This document shows positions 25,173-34,032 of a stretch of 59,170 bases of DNA, in pieces (the first letter of the stretch is position 1; each line of letters starts with the position of its first letter). The position numbers and the translations under genes are program-made. Below the pieces are notes generated by a model. The model worked only from the letters and a program-made list of their open reading frames with translations, had not been told where the DNA came from and ran no database searches. The stretch is from Alphaproteobacteria bacterium (GTDB lineage Bacteria > Pseudomonadota > Alphaproteobacteria > Rickettsiales > SXRF01). Location: positions 1 through 59,170 of the forward strand of contig JANYBV010000032.1 of assembly GCA_025360605.1 (NCBI GenBank), written 5' to 3'.

Positions 25173-26294
25173 CTATGTCCCTGCCCGATAAAATGCCCCG
25201 CCAGTAACCGCCCGCGCCGCCCCTGTGGTGGTGGGGAGCGATAGCGGAAGGCCTTTTAACGAGCGCACCGCAAGGAATGCAAAGGCCTGTGCTTCCAGCG
25301 CATCGGTGGTCCAGCCCATATTTTCCGCCGTTGCCACTACGGGGAATTTTTTCCTGAGGTTTTGCATCAGCGCAGGGTTATGCGCTCCGCCACCACAGAC
25401 AATCCATTGTTTGACTGGCGCAGGGAAATGCGCTGCTGCTTTTTCAATCGCCGCTGTCGTGAATTCGGTGAGCGTTGCCGCGCCGTCCTCGGTGGAGAGT
25501 GTGGACAGTGATTCAATCGTGAAATGGTTTCTATCGAGCGATTTGGGCGGAATGCGCGTAAAATATGCATCTTCAAGCATCGATGCCACGAAAGGGGTAT
25601 GCACCTTTCCGGCGAGTGCCAATTTGCCGTCGCGGTCGCAGTCGTGTCCGGTGTGTTTCAGCACCCATTCATTCAGCAGCACGTTGCCAGGGCCGGTATC
25701 AAATGCAAGGATATCGAGATCCATCAGGTCATCGCTCGCGCCTTCCGAGCGGCCAATCCACGTCACGTTGGCGCTGCCGCCGATATTCAGTATGGCAACA
25801 GGCAGTTCCATCGTCCGCGCCAATGCCGCATGATACAGCGGAACCAGCGGTGCGCCCTGCCCGCCTGCCGCCACATCGCGCCTTCTGAAATCGCACACCA
25901 CATCAATCCCTGTTTTTTCCGCCAGCAATGCACCATCGCCTATCTGCCATGTCATTTGTTCCTGCGGGCGGTGCGTCACCGTCTGGCCGTGGAAACCGAT
26001 GACATCCACTTCCTTGGCGGTTGCGCCCGCTTTTTTCAGCAGTTGTTTGACCGCATCGGCGTGCCTGAGTGTCAATTCATGTTCCAGCTTGAGAATATCC
26101 CCGCGCCCGTATACGGCTTCCCGTAACTGGTTTCTGAAGCTGTCCTCGTAAGGAAGGGTCAGCCACGTGCCGAAGCTTTCCACGGTTGTACCGTTGGTTT
26201 TCACCAGTGCCGCGTCAATCCCATCCAGCGATGTGCCGCTCATCAGCCCGAGTGCCCAGAATGTGTGGTGGGGGGCGGCTATTTCTTTAGACAT
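25173..26294 (-). CDS. anmK: Anhydro-N-acetylmuramic acid kinase
   Basis: A 373-residue cytoplasmic kinase that hydrolyses the 1,6-anhydro bond and phosphorylates MurNAc, returning recycled wall sugar to metabolism. ASKHA-fold signatures: LGLMSGTSLDGIDAALV at the N-terminus, GFHGQTVTHRP, NIGGSANVTWI, DTGPGNVLLNEW and IVCGGGAHNPALM. Length as expected. It uses products of lytic transglycosylases such as the 3415 enzyme. Divergent from tyrS by 83 bases. Confidence 0.96.
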   Translation of the reverse strand: MSKEIAAPHHTFWALGLMSGTSLDGIDAALVKTNGTTVESFGTWLTLPYEDSFRNQLREAVYGRGDILKLEHELTLRHADAVKQLLKKAGATAKEVDVIGFHGQTVTHRPQEQMTWQIGDGALLAEKTGIDVVCDFRRRDVAAGGQGAPLVPLYHAALARTMELPVAILNIGGSANVTWIGRSEGASDDLMDLDILAFDTGPGNVLLNEWVLKHTGHDCDRDGKLALAGKVHTPFVASMLEDAYFTRIPPKSLDRNHFTIESLSTLSTEDGAATLTEFTTAAIEKAAAHFPAPVKQWIVCGGGAHNPALMQNLRKKFPVVATAENMGWTTDALEAQAFAFLAVRSLKGLPLSLPTTTGAARAVTGGAFYRAGT

Positions 26295-26377
26295 CCTTAA
26301 TCCTGTTGCTTGTTTAATAAGAACTTAACTTATAGACATTAATAAGATAATAATAATCTTCATGGCACAATGAAAAT

Positions 26378-27802
26378 ATGAAAGAACAGCCTATGACGAC
26401 TTCCTACCAATCCGATTTCATGCAGGTGATGCAGGAACGCGGCTTCATCCATCAATGCACGAATGGTGAAGCGCTGGACCGCCGCCTGAAAAAAGAGCGC
26501 ACCGTTGCGTATATCGGTTTTGACTGCACAGCCCCAAGCCTGCACGTTGGCAGCCTGATCCAGATCATTGCGCTGCGCTGGTTGCAGAAGACCGGACACA
26601 GGCCTGTTGTCCTCATGGGTGGTGGTACGACCAAAGTGGGTGATCCTTCGGGCAAGGACGAAGCACGCAAAATGCTGACTCCCGATGACATCAAGAAAAA
26701 TATGGAAGCGATCAAGGATGTGTTCGCTCATTTCCTTTCCTTCGGCACCGGCAGCACCGATGCGATGATGTTAAACAACGCCGACTGGCTGGATAAGCTC
26801 AACTACATTGATTTCCTGCGCGACTTTGGCCGTTATTTCTCCGTGAACAGAATGCTGACGCAAGACAGCGTGAAGATGCGTCTGGAGCGCGAGCAGAATC
26901 TGAGTTTCCTCGAATTCAACTACATGATTCTTCAGGCCTACGATTTTGTCGAACTGTCGCAGCGTTATAATTGCAGCCTGCAAATCGGCGGTTCCGATCA
27001 GTGGGGCAATATCATTATGGGTATTGACCTGCAACACCGCCTTGAATCGGAAAAACGTTTTCAGCCGATGGATATTCTCAAAGGCGCGCAGATGTCGATG
27101 AAGGTGGTGGAAGTGCAGCCGATGATTCAATCCAAGCGCACCGATGCCAGCGACTACACGCCGGAAGCCTTTCTGAACTACATGAACAAAGGCGACAGCA
27201 AGGAACTCTTTGGTTTGACCACGCCGCTGCTGACCACGGCGGCAGGTGCAAAAATGGGCAAAACCACTAATGGCGCGGTCTGGCTGAACAAAGAAATGCT
27301 CACCCCTTATGAATACTGGCAATTCTGGCGCAACACCGAAGATGCCGATGTAGGCCGCTTCCTGCGTCTGTTCACCGAGCTGCCTATAAAAGAAATCGAA
27401 AAGCTGGAAAAGCTCAAAGACGCGGACATCAACGAAGCGAAAAAGATCCTCGCCAATGAAGCCACCAAGCTGTGCCATGGTGACCGCGCTGCCAAACAGG
27501 CAGCCGAATCCGCCAAGAAAACCTTTGAAGAAGGTGGTGTGGGTGAAGATTTGCCTGTTTTTCCTATTTCCGCGGCTGAAATGGGCAAAGGTCTTGCGGT
27601 GTACGAATTGTTCCGTTTATGCGGCCTTGCCGATTCCGGTGGAGAGGCTCGCCGTCTGATTCGTGGCGGTGGTGCGCGCATCAACGATAAAAAAGTTGAG
27701 GATGAAAACGAAGTGATTGGACAGGCGTTTTTCCAGAAGGATCAGACGATTAAGCTATCAGCTGGCCGCAAAAAGCACCTGTTGGTCAAGCTGAGCGGCT
27801 AA
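26378..27802 (+). CDS. tyrS: Tyrosyl-tRNA synthetase
   Basis: A 474-residue class Ic synthetase. [16 protein letters not shown] holds the HIGH-like [12 protein letters not shown] is the tyrosine/ATP site; the KMSKS loop is KMGKT (residues about 292-296). A C-terminal S4 domain begins near [18 protein letters not shown] 26378 is given; ATG 26393 is an equally possible start with no better ribosome site. Monocistronic, divergent from anmK. Confidence 0.95.
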   Translation: MKEQPMTTSYQSDFMQVMQERGFIHQCTNGEALDRRLKKERTVAYIGFDCTAPSLHVGSLIQIIALRWLQKTGHRPVVLMGGGTTKVGDPSGKDEARKMLTPDDIKKNMEAIKDVFAHFLSFGTGSTDAMMLNNADWLDKLNYIDFLRDFGRYFSVNRMLTQDSVKMRLEREQNLSFLEFNYMILQAYDFVELSQRYNCSLQIGGSDQWGNIIMGIDLQHRLESEKRFQPMDILKGAQMSMKVVEVQPMIQSKRTDASDYTPEAFLNYMNKGDSKELFGLTTPLLTTAAGAKMGKTTNGAVWLNKEMLTPYEYWQFWRNTEDADVGRFLRLFTELPIKEIEKLEKLKDADINEAKKILANEATKLCHGDRAAKQAAESAKKTFEEGGVGEDLPVFPISAAEMGKGLAVYELFRLCGLADSGGEARRLIRGGGARINDKKVEDENEVIGQAFFQKDQTIKLSAGRKKHLLVKLSG

Positions 27803-27842
27803 CTCACTGCTTACGCTCGTAGAATCCACTATTTTTGTATAA

Positions 27843-27860
27843 ATGTAACAAAAGCTTAAC
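27843..27860 (+). promoter_or_regulatory. Pho/CtrA-box-like repeat before the 27922 gene
   Basis: ATGTAAC AAAA GCTTAAC. As GTAAC-N6-TTAAC it differs by one base from the CtrA consensus TTAAC-N6-TTAAC, so either regulator family could bind. Confidence 0.42.
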
Positions 27861-27921
27861 TTGAAAGACAGTAGCGCTTCGTATTACCCTGTAAAATAGG
27901 AAAAAAGGGTTTGTAACGCGC

Positions 27922-28737
27922 ATGGGCACAGATACTACTCCAAGACCGGATATGAATGACCCGAACTATCGCGACCGTCTGGCGGAAGCCAAACAGAAGC
28001 AGATAGCGGAGTTTCAGGCGTATCTTGCGCGCGACAAAGAGTTGTTCGTCAAGGCCATTGACACCGCTGCCGCCAAAAATCCAACCATCAAACGCGGTGC
28101 CTTCAAAGCCTATATTGCCGAGATTGACAACGCTTTCCCGCGCATGTCTGAGGAAATAACTCAGGCCTATGTGGACAACGACATTAAGCCCGATAATACG
28201 CGGCTGAATGGGAAAATAGACGAAATCCGCACCCGTTATGGCATGTCCATCCGCGATAAAATCTACGCTGATTTTAAAGGTGAAGGCGCTGCCGCTATGA
28301 GGGCTGTGGCAGTTGAACGTCAGCCGACCAGCATCTTCTCCGGCCCCATCAAAGCCGTCTATAACAGCGAAAACGGTGGTGTCCAGTGGGCGGGAGTGGT
28401 GGGCGGTGGCCTTGCCGGTTATCTCGGCTACAGGATGACAAAGGGCATGAACACTATTGTCAGTGTTCTCGGAACCGTTGGCCTTGGCGCGGCGGGGGCA
28501 TATCTTGCCAACCGCTTTATCGACCCCAAACCCAAGCCTGTTGAGGTTCCCAGCCTGCGTGCGGAAGGCCCTAGGGAAGGTGATAACATGAGTTCCTATG
28601 TGCCTCAGGAGCAGGATTACAAAAGAATGCTGGAAGAAGCGTCTAAAAGACCCTCCGATGCACCTGATGCTAAAAAATTAGGTATCAAGGGGGATGATAA
28701 ATTAAAGGGTGCTGCTGCCGCGCCCGCCCGCCCCTGA
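27922..28737 (+). CDS. Orphan protein with Gly-rich membrane hairpin
   Basis: A 271-residue protein. About 150 N-terminal residues are charged and helical (Lys/Glu/Arg-rich with many Ala). Residues about 150-195 form two Gly-rich hydrophobic stretches (WAGVVGGGLAGYLGYRM and VLGTVGLGAAGAYLA). A polar Pro/Lys/Asp tail follows. No signal peptide or known domain. The layout (charged part, short glycine-rich hairpin, polar tail) recurs in the 18928 and 29044 genes. Preceded by a Pho/CtrA-like repeat. Confidence 0.75.
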   Translation: MGTDTTPRPDMNDPNYRDRLAEAKQKQIAEFQAYLARDKELFVKAIDTAAAKNPTIKRGAFKAYIAEIDNAFPRMSEEITQAYVDNDIKPDNTRLNGKIDEIRTRYGMSIRDKIYADFKGEGAAAMRAVAVERQPTSIFSGPIKAVYNSENGGVQWAGVVGGGLAGYLGYRMTKGMNTIVSVLGTVGLGAAGAYLANRFIDPKPKPVEVPSLRAEGPREGDNMSSYVPQEQDYKRMLEEASKRPSDAPDAKKLGIKGDDKLKGAAAAPARP

Positions 28738-28899
28738 ATTGTGACACAATCTTCACAAAACTCTCTCACCTGTTAACCATTATATCCACTTCCATCTCAG
28801 ATACTGCCATACCCATAAATATGGTGGTATATTTACCTAATTTTCATTAGGTTATGTGTAAACTACGCTCTGAATATACGGTGACCGGAAAACCTGTTT

Positions 28900-28917
28900 G
28901 TGACAGTTGTATGACAA
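28900..28917 (-). promoter_or_regulatory. Pho-box-like direct repeat
   Basis: Minus strand TTGTCAT ACAA CTGTCAC, the closest match in the window to the PhoB consensus. Shares TGACAGTTGYATGAC with the site at 322-339. Confidence 0.5.
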
Positions 28918-28948
28918 AGCGCTTGATTAACAAATTGATTTTACTTGC

Positions 28949-28966
28949 TCGTCATAAAACCTTAAC
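28949..28966 (+). promoter_or_regulatory. Pho/CtrA-box-like repeat before the 29044 gene
   Basis: TCGTCAT AAAA CCTTAAC, 11-base period, 18 bases before a TATGGA/TAATGA -10-like sequence. Confidence 0.42.
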
Positions 28967-29043
28967 TTGTTCTGCCACCGCGCTATGGAATAATGAGACC
29001 ATGTAATAAAAGTAATTTAGCCTTACTCTAAAGGAATAGGTTT

Positions 29044-30951
29044 ATGGCAAGAACAGTAAAAGAGTACCTCGGTGTGATTGAAGGCCTTGTGAGCGGTATG
29101 GCTCAGGATACAGGGCTAATCAAAACCAATGCATCCGCACAGGAGCTTGTCAAATCGTACAGCGTTTACGCTAAATCCATGGATGGCAATCCTGACACCA
29201 AAAAATTCAAAGAATGGATGGCGGATGAAAAACTTGGTAAAGCGAAACTGGTTGAGCTGAAGCTTTCTGCAGAAGATGCAGCTGCAGCTGAAAAAGCTGC
29301 TAGCGACTATATGAATCCTAAAGAAGATGCATCGGATATTTTTAAGGAAGCATACGCAAATGGCAAACTGGCGGTTGAGAAAGGCGGTAACTGGCTGAGC
29401 CGTAACTGGCCGATGCTGGCTGCGATTGCCGCTCCGCTGTTGTTAGGAAATTTCTTCGAGCTTGGCACATTACCGCTTGTTGGGGTTGCTCTTGCCGGCC
29501 TTGGTGCGGCCACGTATTTTGCCGGAGAAGATAGTATGCTCGGCGGTGTGAAATCCTTCATTTATAAACAGTTCAATTTGGGTGATCCCTTCAAAAAAGA
29601 CGGCCCTGGCCCCTCACAAAATCAAAACAGAGATCCTAACCAACCACCCGTACCTACTTTGCAACCGCTTCTTGGTATGGACGGCGTTGCAGTAGCGAAT
29701 GACAAAGTAAAAGATGTCATGGTGGCTACCGGACAACAAATGACGATCAACGGCAAACTGGAATATGTTGCCCTTGTCGGCGCCAGAAGTGGGAATCAGG
29801 TCACCTTTGACCGCGTTGCTATCGTCGATAAAGATGGAAAAAACGCTGGTGTTCCTGTGGAACTGCCAAAAACGTTTGCTCCTATTAAAACCATGGTTAA
29901 TGCAACCAACAAAATTCCTCCGATTTCTACGACGGAATTAAAACCTGTTGTAGAAAAGATGACAGGCCTGATGCCGATCAAAGCAACTACTCCGGCTCCG
30001 GCAACCACCGCGCTTGAAGTGGATACAGGTAATACCGTAGTGGACAATTCCGTGGCAGCGACTCAACGAAAAGTTTTGGCGTTGGTTAGCAAAGATAACG
30101 CCACCGGAAAAACCATGCTGACTGGATATGCTGTTGCAGATGAGAGTGGGAAAGCTTCCTCTGTGAAAACTAGCATTACTCCGGTTGAAGTGAAGATAGT
30201 TGACAATAAATTGATGCAAATGGATGGCAAAACCCCATTCAATATGGGTGGTGCCGCTGATAAGTTACAGGAAAAAGCAGATCAAGAAGTGCCTCCTGTG
30301 GCTCCGTCCATTCCTACTAAATTAACGGATGCGCAGATTGCAGCATTAAAAGCAGCAAAGAAGAAGTTTGAAGAAAATGCACCAACCATTCTGACTTCAG
30401 TTGGGATGGGCGCTACTTTGAGCGGAATGCCGTTTGTTGGAGCATTAACTACTTTAGGAGCGTTAACTGGAGCATCTGCAAAAAATGCCAAGGCACAGGC
30501 GGATTTTTCGGAAGGCAAAGTGACGGTTTCTGCAACGGTGGATAATGCGGATTCCGTGATTCCAGGTATTGATGGTTCTGTAGGGCCGCAGCCAGTGACG
30601 GTTGTTGTTGCTTCGCAATCATCTCCAAATACTACGAGAACGTTTAAAGGCACAATGCAGCCTGATGGTCAATTGCAGATTGATACCCTTGTTGTTCCGG
30701 ATGGTGATAAAGGTGTTACAAAAGATTTCAAACTCAAAAACCCTGTGGTTATTAATGGCGCGACAATCTCGGAGAGGAATACGGATGGAACAACCGGTCT
30801 TAAGATTCAGGCAGAACTCCTGAGTGATCCGTTAGTATCAAGACCACTGACAGATCTGGTGAAAGAAATCGGTGCGGATGGTGGCAATATGGACGCAAGA
30901 AACGGTATGGGTATTCCAGCCAAAGTTACCACCACAAAACGCTCCAAATAG
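29044..30951 (+). CDS. Large orphan protein with two Gly-rich hydrophobic hairpins
   Basis: A 635-residue protein without signal peptide. Residues 1-110 are charged and helical. A hydrophobic hairpin lies at about 120-165 (WPMLAAIAAPLLLGNFFELG and LPLVGVALAGLGAATYFA). A long Thr/Val/Lys-rich beta-type region (200-430) follows, then a second Gly/Ala-rich stretch at about 452-480 (TSVGMGATLSGMPFVGALTTLGAL) and a beta-rich end. No family recognised. Good AAAGGA ribosome site. Followed by a strong terminator. Probably membrane-associated; role unknown. Confidence 0.78.
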   Translation: MARTVKEYLGVIEGLVSGMAQDTGLIKTNASAQELVKSYSVYAKSMDGNPDTKKFKEWMADEKLGKAKLVELKLSAEDAAAAEKAASDYMNPKEDASDIFKEAYANGKLAVEKGGNWLSRNWPMLAAIAAPLLLGNFFELGTLPLVGVALAGLGAATYFAGEDSMLGGVKSFIYKQFNLGDPFKKDGPGPSQNQNRDPNQPPVPTLQPLLGMDGVAVANDKVKDVMVATGQQMTINGKLEYVALVGARSGNQVTFDRVAIVDKDGKNAGVPVELPKTFAPIKTMVNATNKIPPISTTELKPVVEKMTGLMPIKATTPAPATTALEVDTGNTVVDNSVAATQRKVLALVSKDNATGKTMLTGYAVADESGKASSVKTSITPVEVKIVDNKLMQMDGKTPFNMGGAADKLQEKADQEVPPVAPSIPTKLTDAQIAALKAAKKKFEENAPTILTSVGMGATLSGMPFVGALTTLGALTGASAKNAKAQADFSEGKVTVSATVDNADSVIPGIDGSVGPQPVTVVVASQSSPNTTRTFKGTMQPDGQLQIDTLVVPDGDKGVTKDFKLKNPVVINGATISERNTDGTTGLKIQAELLSDPLVSRPLTDLVKEIGADGGNMDARNGMGIPAKVTTTKRSK

Positions 30952-30974
30952 ATTGGGTTTGACTGCATTCCAAT

Positions 30975-31005
30975 AACCCCGCCGCACTCATCCTATGGCG
31001 GGGTT
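30975..31005 (+). terminator. Terminator of the 29044 gene
   Basis: AACCCCGCC and GGCGGGGTT with a 13-base loop, then TGTTTGTT. Confidence 0.85.
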
Positions 31006-31054
31006 GTTTGTTATAGTGGGCGATAGTGTCACTCGCGATAACGAGGGCACCACT

Positions 31055-31083
31055 TTGACAAACAGGTTGATCTGTATTAATGG
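31055..31083 (+). promoter_or_regulatory. Promoter of the repressor gene
   Basis: TTGACA (31055-31060), 17-base spacer, TAATGG (31078-31083). The -10 overlaps the operator at 31082. Confidence 0.6.
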
Positions 31084-31100
31084 TTATCGATTAGATAACC
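31082..31100. promoter_or_regulatory. Operator, probably autoregulatory
   Basis: Perfect inverted repeat GGTTATC-gatta-GATAACC placed on the -10/start region of the repressor promoter. Position and symmetry fit binding by the dimeric helix-turn-helix repressor encoded just downstream. Confidence 0.62.
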
Positions 31101-31116
31101 TGCGGTGTGCAATGTA

Positions 31117-31803
31117 ATGTCTGGAAATAAAAACAAATCTGTTCCACATAAAACTTCGAATATCATCGGCCAGCGTCTGAAGTACGAAATGAAATCGCGC
31201 GGCGTGAGTTCGGCTGAGCTGGCAAAAAAAACCGATGTCAAAACGTCTTTCATTTATGATGTAATCAGTGGCAAGTCGACCAATCCATCGACGCTGAAAT
31301 TAGCGCGCGTGGCGGATGGTCTTGGCATTACGCTTGCCAGTTTGGTTGACCCGAAGCCATCTTTGGATGCGCAAACGATAAAAAGCAATACCCCACATTC
31401 CGCTGACGATTACATCGCCATACCGTATCTGGTGGTGGATGAGCTGAAAGCAAATGCTATCCCTGAGCCGTTTTGTTTTATGAGTTCGTGGATAGACAGC
31501 CACTTAAGAATTCCTGCCGCGAATCTGCGGGTGCTGGTTATTAGCGGTGATAGCATGGAGCCTACGCTCTGCCGCGACGATGTGGTGTTGGTGGATACGG
31601 CAAACAAAAATCCAACCCAGTCGGGGATTTTTGTATTGTTTGATGGATACGGGCTGGTGGTTCGGCGCGTGGAACGTATTATAAATGCAATCTCACCACG
31701 CGTTAGAATTTTGTCGGATAACCCGCAATATTCAATTTATGAGAAATTACCATCCGAAGCCGGCATCGTCGGGCGCGTAGTCTGGTTTTCTCGCAGCATA
31801 TAA
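31117..31803 (+). CDS. CI/LexA-type repressor with XRE and S24 domains
   Basis: A 228-residue transcription factor. The N-terminal XRE helix-turn-helix spans about residues 15-75 (QRLKYEMKSRGVSSAELAKK...FIYDVISGKSTNPS). The C-terminal S24 domain has VISGDSMEPTL with the nucleophile Ser; where phage repressors have VKRL with the catalytic Lys this protein has LVVRRVER, so self-cleavage is unlikely. Start ATG 31117 is chosen over GTG 31105. A symmetric operator lies on its promoter. Its 3' end overlaps the convergent regulator by 57 bases. No prophage genes accompany it. Confidence 0.88.
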   Translation: MSGNKNKSVPHKTSNIIGQRLKYEMKSRGVSSAELAKKTDVKTSFIYDVISGKSTNPSTLKLARVADGLGITLASLVDPKPSLDAQTIKSNTPHSADDYIAIPYLVVDELKANAIPEPFCFMSSWIDSHLRIPAANLRVLVISGDSMEPTLCRDDVVLVDTANKNPTQSGIFVLFDGYGLVVRRVERIINAISPRVRILSDNPQYSIYEKLPSEAGIVGRVVWFSRSI

Positions 31804-33198
31804 ATTCGACAACTCCATTTCCTCCACTTTGCGGTATAGCGTGGAACGGCCAATGCCAAGATTCTTGGCTGCTCGTGTCATACAGCCGTCCGAGTGTTTG
31901 AGAGCCAGCTGAATGGCTTCTCTTTCGATCGAGCGTAATTTTTTGATCTGGCCTTTCATATCAAGGTAATCAGAGTTTTCGGGGATTTTCAGTGTATTCG
32001 GTAACGTATAGTTTACAGGCTCAATCTGCTGGATAAGGCGTATCGTGGCGGCATCGACATAATCCAATTGGGTAAGCAGCACCACCCGTGATAACAAGTT
32101 AGCCAGCTGTCGCACGTTTCCTGCCCACGGGTAGGTTTTCAGCAACTCAATAGCATCTTCAGACAATACCGGAGGGAGCTTGTTTTCTGCTGTTGCTGCG
32201 CTGTTTAAAAAATAATTTGCGAGTGGGACAATATCCTCTATGCGCTCACGCAGTGATGGAATGGGAAGATAATTTTTACACATTTTACTAAACAGCACAT
32301 TACTAAATTCGCCGACGGCAATTAAATCATCGGCATCCCTGCTATTGCTGCAAATAATCCGCACATCAACAGGAATCGATAACGATGACCCTACCGGTTT
32401 AATTTCGCGGCTATCCATCACTCCAATCAGGCGCTGTTGCAGGTAATGGGGTAAACCACTTATTTCATGAAGATATAGTGTTCCGCCGTTGGCCTGCTGG
32501 AATTTACCGGATTGCGGCTTTAATGTTCCGTTGGGTTCCGCATTTCCAAACAGGGTATTTTCCGTTATTTCGTCAGAGAAGTGTTCACAATCCACTCTGA
32601 TAAAAGGTTTTCCTGCACGCAGGCTACTGCCATGAATGGCGCGTGCAAACGTTTCACGACCGCTGCCTTGTTCACCATGTATCCATACGGGTGTATCCAA
32701 TGACGATATCATTTCGCAGAGGTGGATGGTTTTTTGGAAGTGTTCACTTTTGCCGACAAGATCGGATAAATGGGTGTGCCCCATATTTTTACGCTTTTGG
32801 CGGGCAATCTCATTATTCATATGCTGAATTTTAAAAGCGTTTTCCAGCGTCAGTTTAAGACGGTTCAGGCTGACAGGTTTTGTAATAAAATCATCAGCCC
32901 CCGCAGCGATAGCGGGCGTAATTTGCCCTTCATTACCATATTGGGCCATAACAATAATGGGGAGTTGGCTTTTACAAGTTTTAATTTGCCGGACAATGCT
33001 TGCTATATCCTCACCGGAGCTGAGCATATCAATCAGGAGCAGATCAGGTTGAGGTTGTGAACAGGATTTAATCCAGCGGATACCGTAATCAGCTGAATCA
33101 GAGACAATGGTGTTATAACCAAACTTGTCTTTAAGAACCTGAGAAATGGTTGTTTCTTGAGTTGTATGATTATCGAGTATAAATATGGTATATGCCAT
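31747..33198 (-). CDS. Degenerate NtrC-type response regulator
   Basis: A 483-residue protein: receiver domain (1-120, phosphoacceptor Asp in LLLIDML, Lys in ITKPVS), AAA+ domain (about 150-380) and a Fis-type helix-turn-helix at the end (TRAAKNLGIGRSTLYRKVEEM). The AAA+ domain is damaged at every key point: Walker A is GEQGSGRE (Lys to Arg), Walker B is GTLYLHEI (Asp to His), and the GAFTGA loop that contacts sigma-54 is missing (LFGNAEPNGTLKP). The Arg-finger region SLRERIEDI and WAGNVRQLANL remain. It likely binds DNA without activating sigma-54, perhaps as a repressor or antagonist of FlbD. ATG 33198 with GGGGCGG upstream. Confidence 0.85.
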   Translation of the reverse strand: MAYTIFILDNHTTQETTISQVLKDKFGYNTIVSDSADYGIRWIKSCSQPQPDLLLIDMLSSGEDIASIVRQIKTCKSQLPIIVMAQYGNEGQITPAIAAGADDFITKPVSLNRLKLTLENAFKIQHMNNEIARQKRKNMGHTHLSDLVGKSEHFQKTIHLCEMISSLDTPVWIHGEQGSGRETFARAIHGSSLRAGKPFIRVDCEHFSDEITENTLFGNAEPNGTLKPQSGKFQQANGGTLYLHEISGLPHYLQQRLIGVMDSREIKPVGSSLSIPVDVRIICSNSRDADDLIAVGEFSNVLFSKMCKNYLPIPSLRERIEDIVPLANYFLNSAATAENKLPPVLSEDAIELLKTYPWAGNVRQLANLLSRVVLLTQLDYVDAATIRLIQQIEPVNYTLPNTLKIPENSDYLDMKGQIKKLRSIEREAIQLALKHSDGCMTRAAKNLGIGRSTLYRKVEEMELSNLYAARKPDYAPDDAGFGW

Positions 33199-33432
33199 TT
33201 TGAACCGCCCCAATTTGAAAAGACAACCAATGATATATAAAATAGTTATTTTTGCAACTATAAAATTATAGGTAGTAGCGTTTTGTATCGCATTTTTTCA
33301 TTAAACAGAGGCCATAAAGAATTTAGCGGCTCTGGCCATTAAATCTTTTTAAAACTGGATGGTAACCAGTTGTGATTCGTTGTTATCTAACGTTATTATG
33401 GTATGATGTCAGAAAGCTATTGAAGACTATTT

Positions 33433-34023
33433 ATGATGATCTGGCTACGAATTTTATTTTTGATATCTGCCCTGACGCTCACATCAGGATACCGTTTTCG
33501 TTGCTATCTCGCATGTACGGATCAGACCAGCACGCAAAATGATTACACCGAACAACGCGACAAATGCCGTGAATATGCTCAGCTTAAAGTAGATATGGCC
33601 ATGCGTGAGTCTGGCGGAATGGACGATCACTCGCGCAAAGCACATCTCGTATCGTTGTTCAGCCAGTGTATGGGTAATAATGGCTGGATTGTTCCCGATG
33701 GTAAAGGCGAAGGCCCTAAAACCGCTGCTCCGGCGGCTCAGGCAGCTGCTCCTAATACCGCACCATCCCAAGCCATAACCACCGCACCACCGCCGGCTGC
33801 GGTTGCTGCTGCTAATAAGAATGAAGAAAAGGCGTTGATTACACGTGCTTCGGAATGTGCGTTTGCGCGTTATTCCGCGTCCGTATCCAGTAATGCTGCC
33901 GCCCGCGCACAGGCTTGTGATATTGAATGTGAACATGCGCTGCGTGCTGCTCCTGGCGCTCCCCGCCCCGCATCCTGCTCGCCGGATGTGGTTCCGCGCC
34001 TTTCCAAAGGAAATGAAAAATAA
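33433..34023 (+). CDS. Secreted Cys-containing hypothetical protein
   Basis: A 196-residue protein with an N-terminal hydrophobic signal (about residues 1-20), a Cys-containing region (CYLAC, KCREY, QCMGNNGW), an Ala/Pro-rich linker at about 95-135 and a C-terminal part with four more cysteines (ASECAF, QACDIECEH). The periplasm is the likely place, with disulfides. No family recognised. Start MMIWL at 33433; ten bases before queD, so perhaps cotranscribed. Confidence 0.7.
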   Translation: MMIWLRILFLISALTLTSGYRFRCYLACTDQTSTQNDYTEQRDKCREYAQLKVDMAMRESGGMDDHSRKAHLVSLFSQCMGNNGWIVPDGKGEGPKTAAPAAQAAAPNTAPSQAITTAPPPAAVAAANKNEEKALITRASECAFARYSASVSSNAAARAQACDIECEHALRAAPGAPRPASCSPDVVPRLSKGNEK

Positions 34024-34032
34024 TTATTACCT

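Larger units (their letters stand above)
28738..29043. other. Intergenic region with two direct-repeat boxes
   Basis: No coding potential. It contains CCTAAT-tttc-ATTAGG near 28840, a CtrA half-site TTAACCAT near 28774, and Pho-box-like repeats at 28900-28917 (minus) and 28949-28966 (plus). TATGGAATAATGA near 28984 may contain the -10 of the 29044 gene; AAAGGAATAGG is its ribosome site. Confidence 0.5.

Noticed and set aside
31021-31050. Imperfect GTG...CAC inverted repeat before the repressor promoter
   Set aside because: Too many mismatches to call an operator, and no T tract for a terminator.
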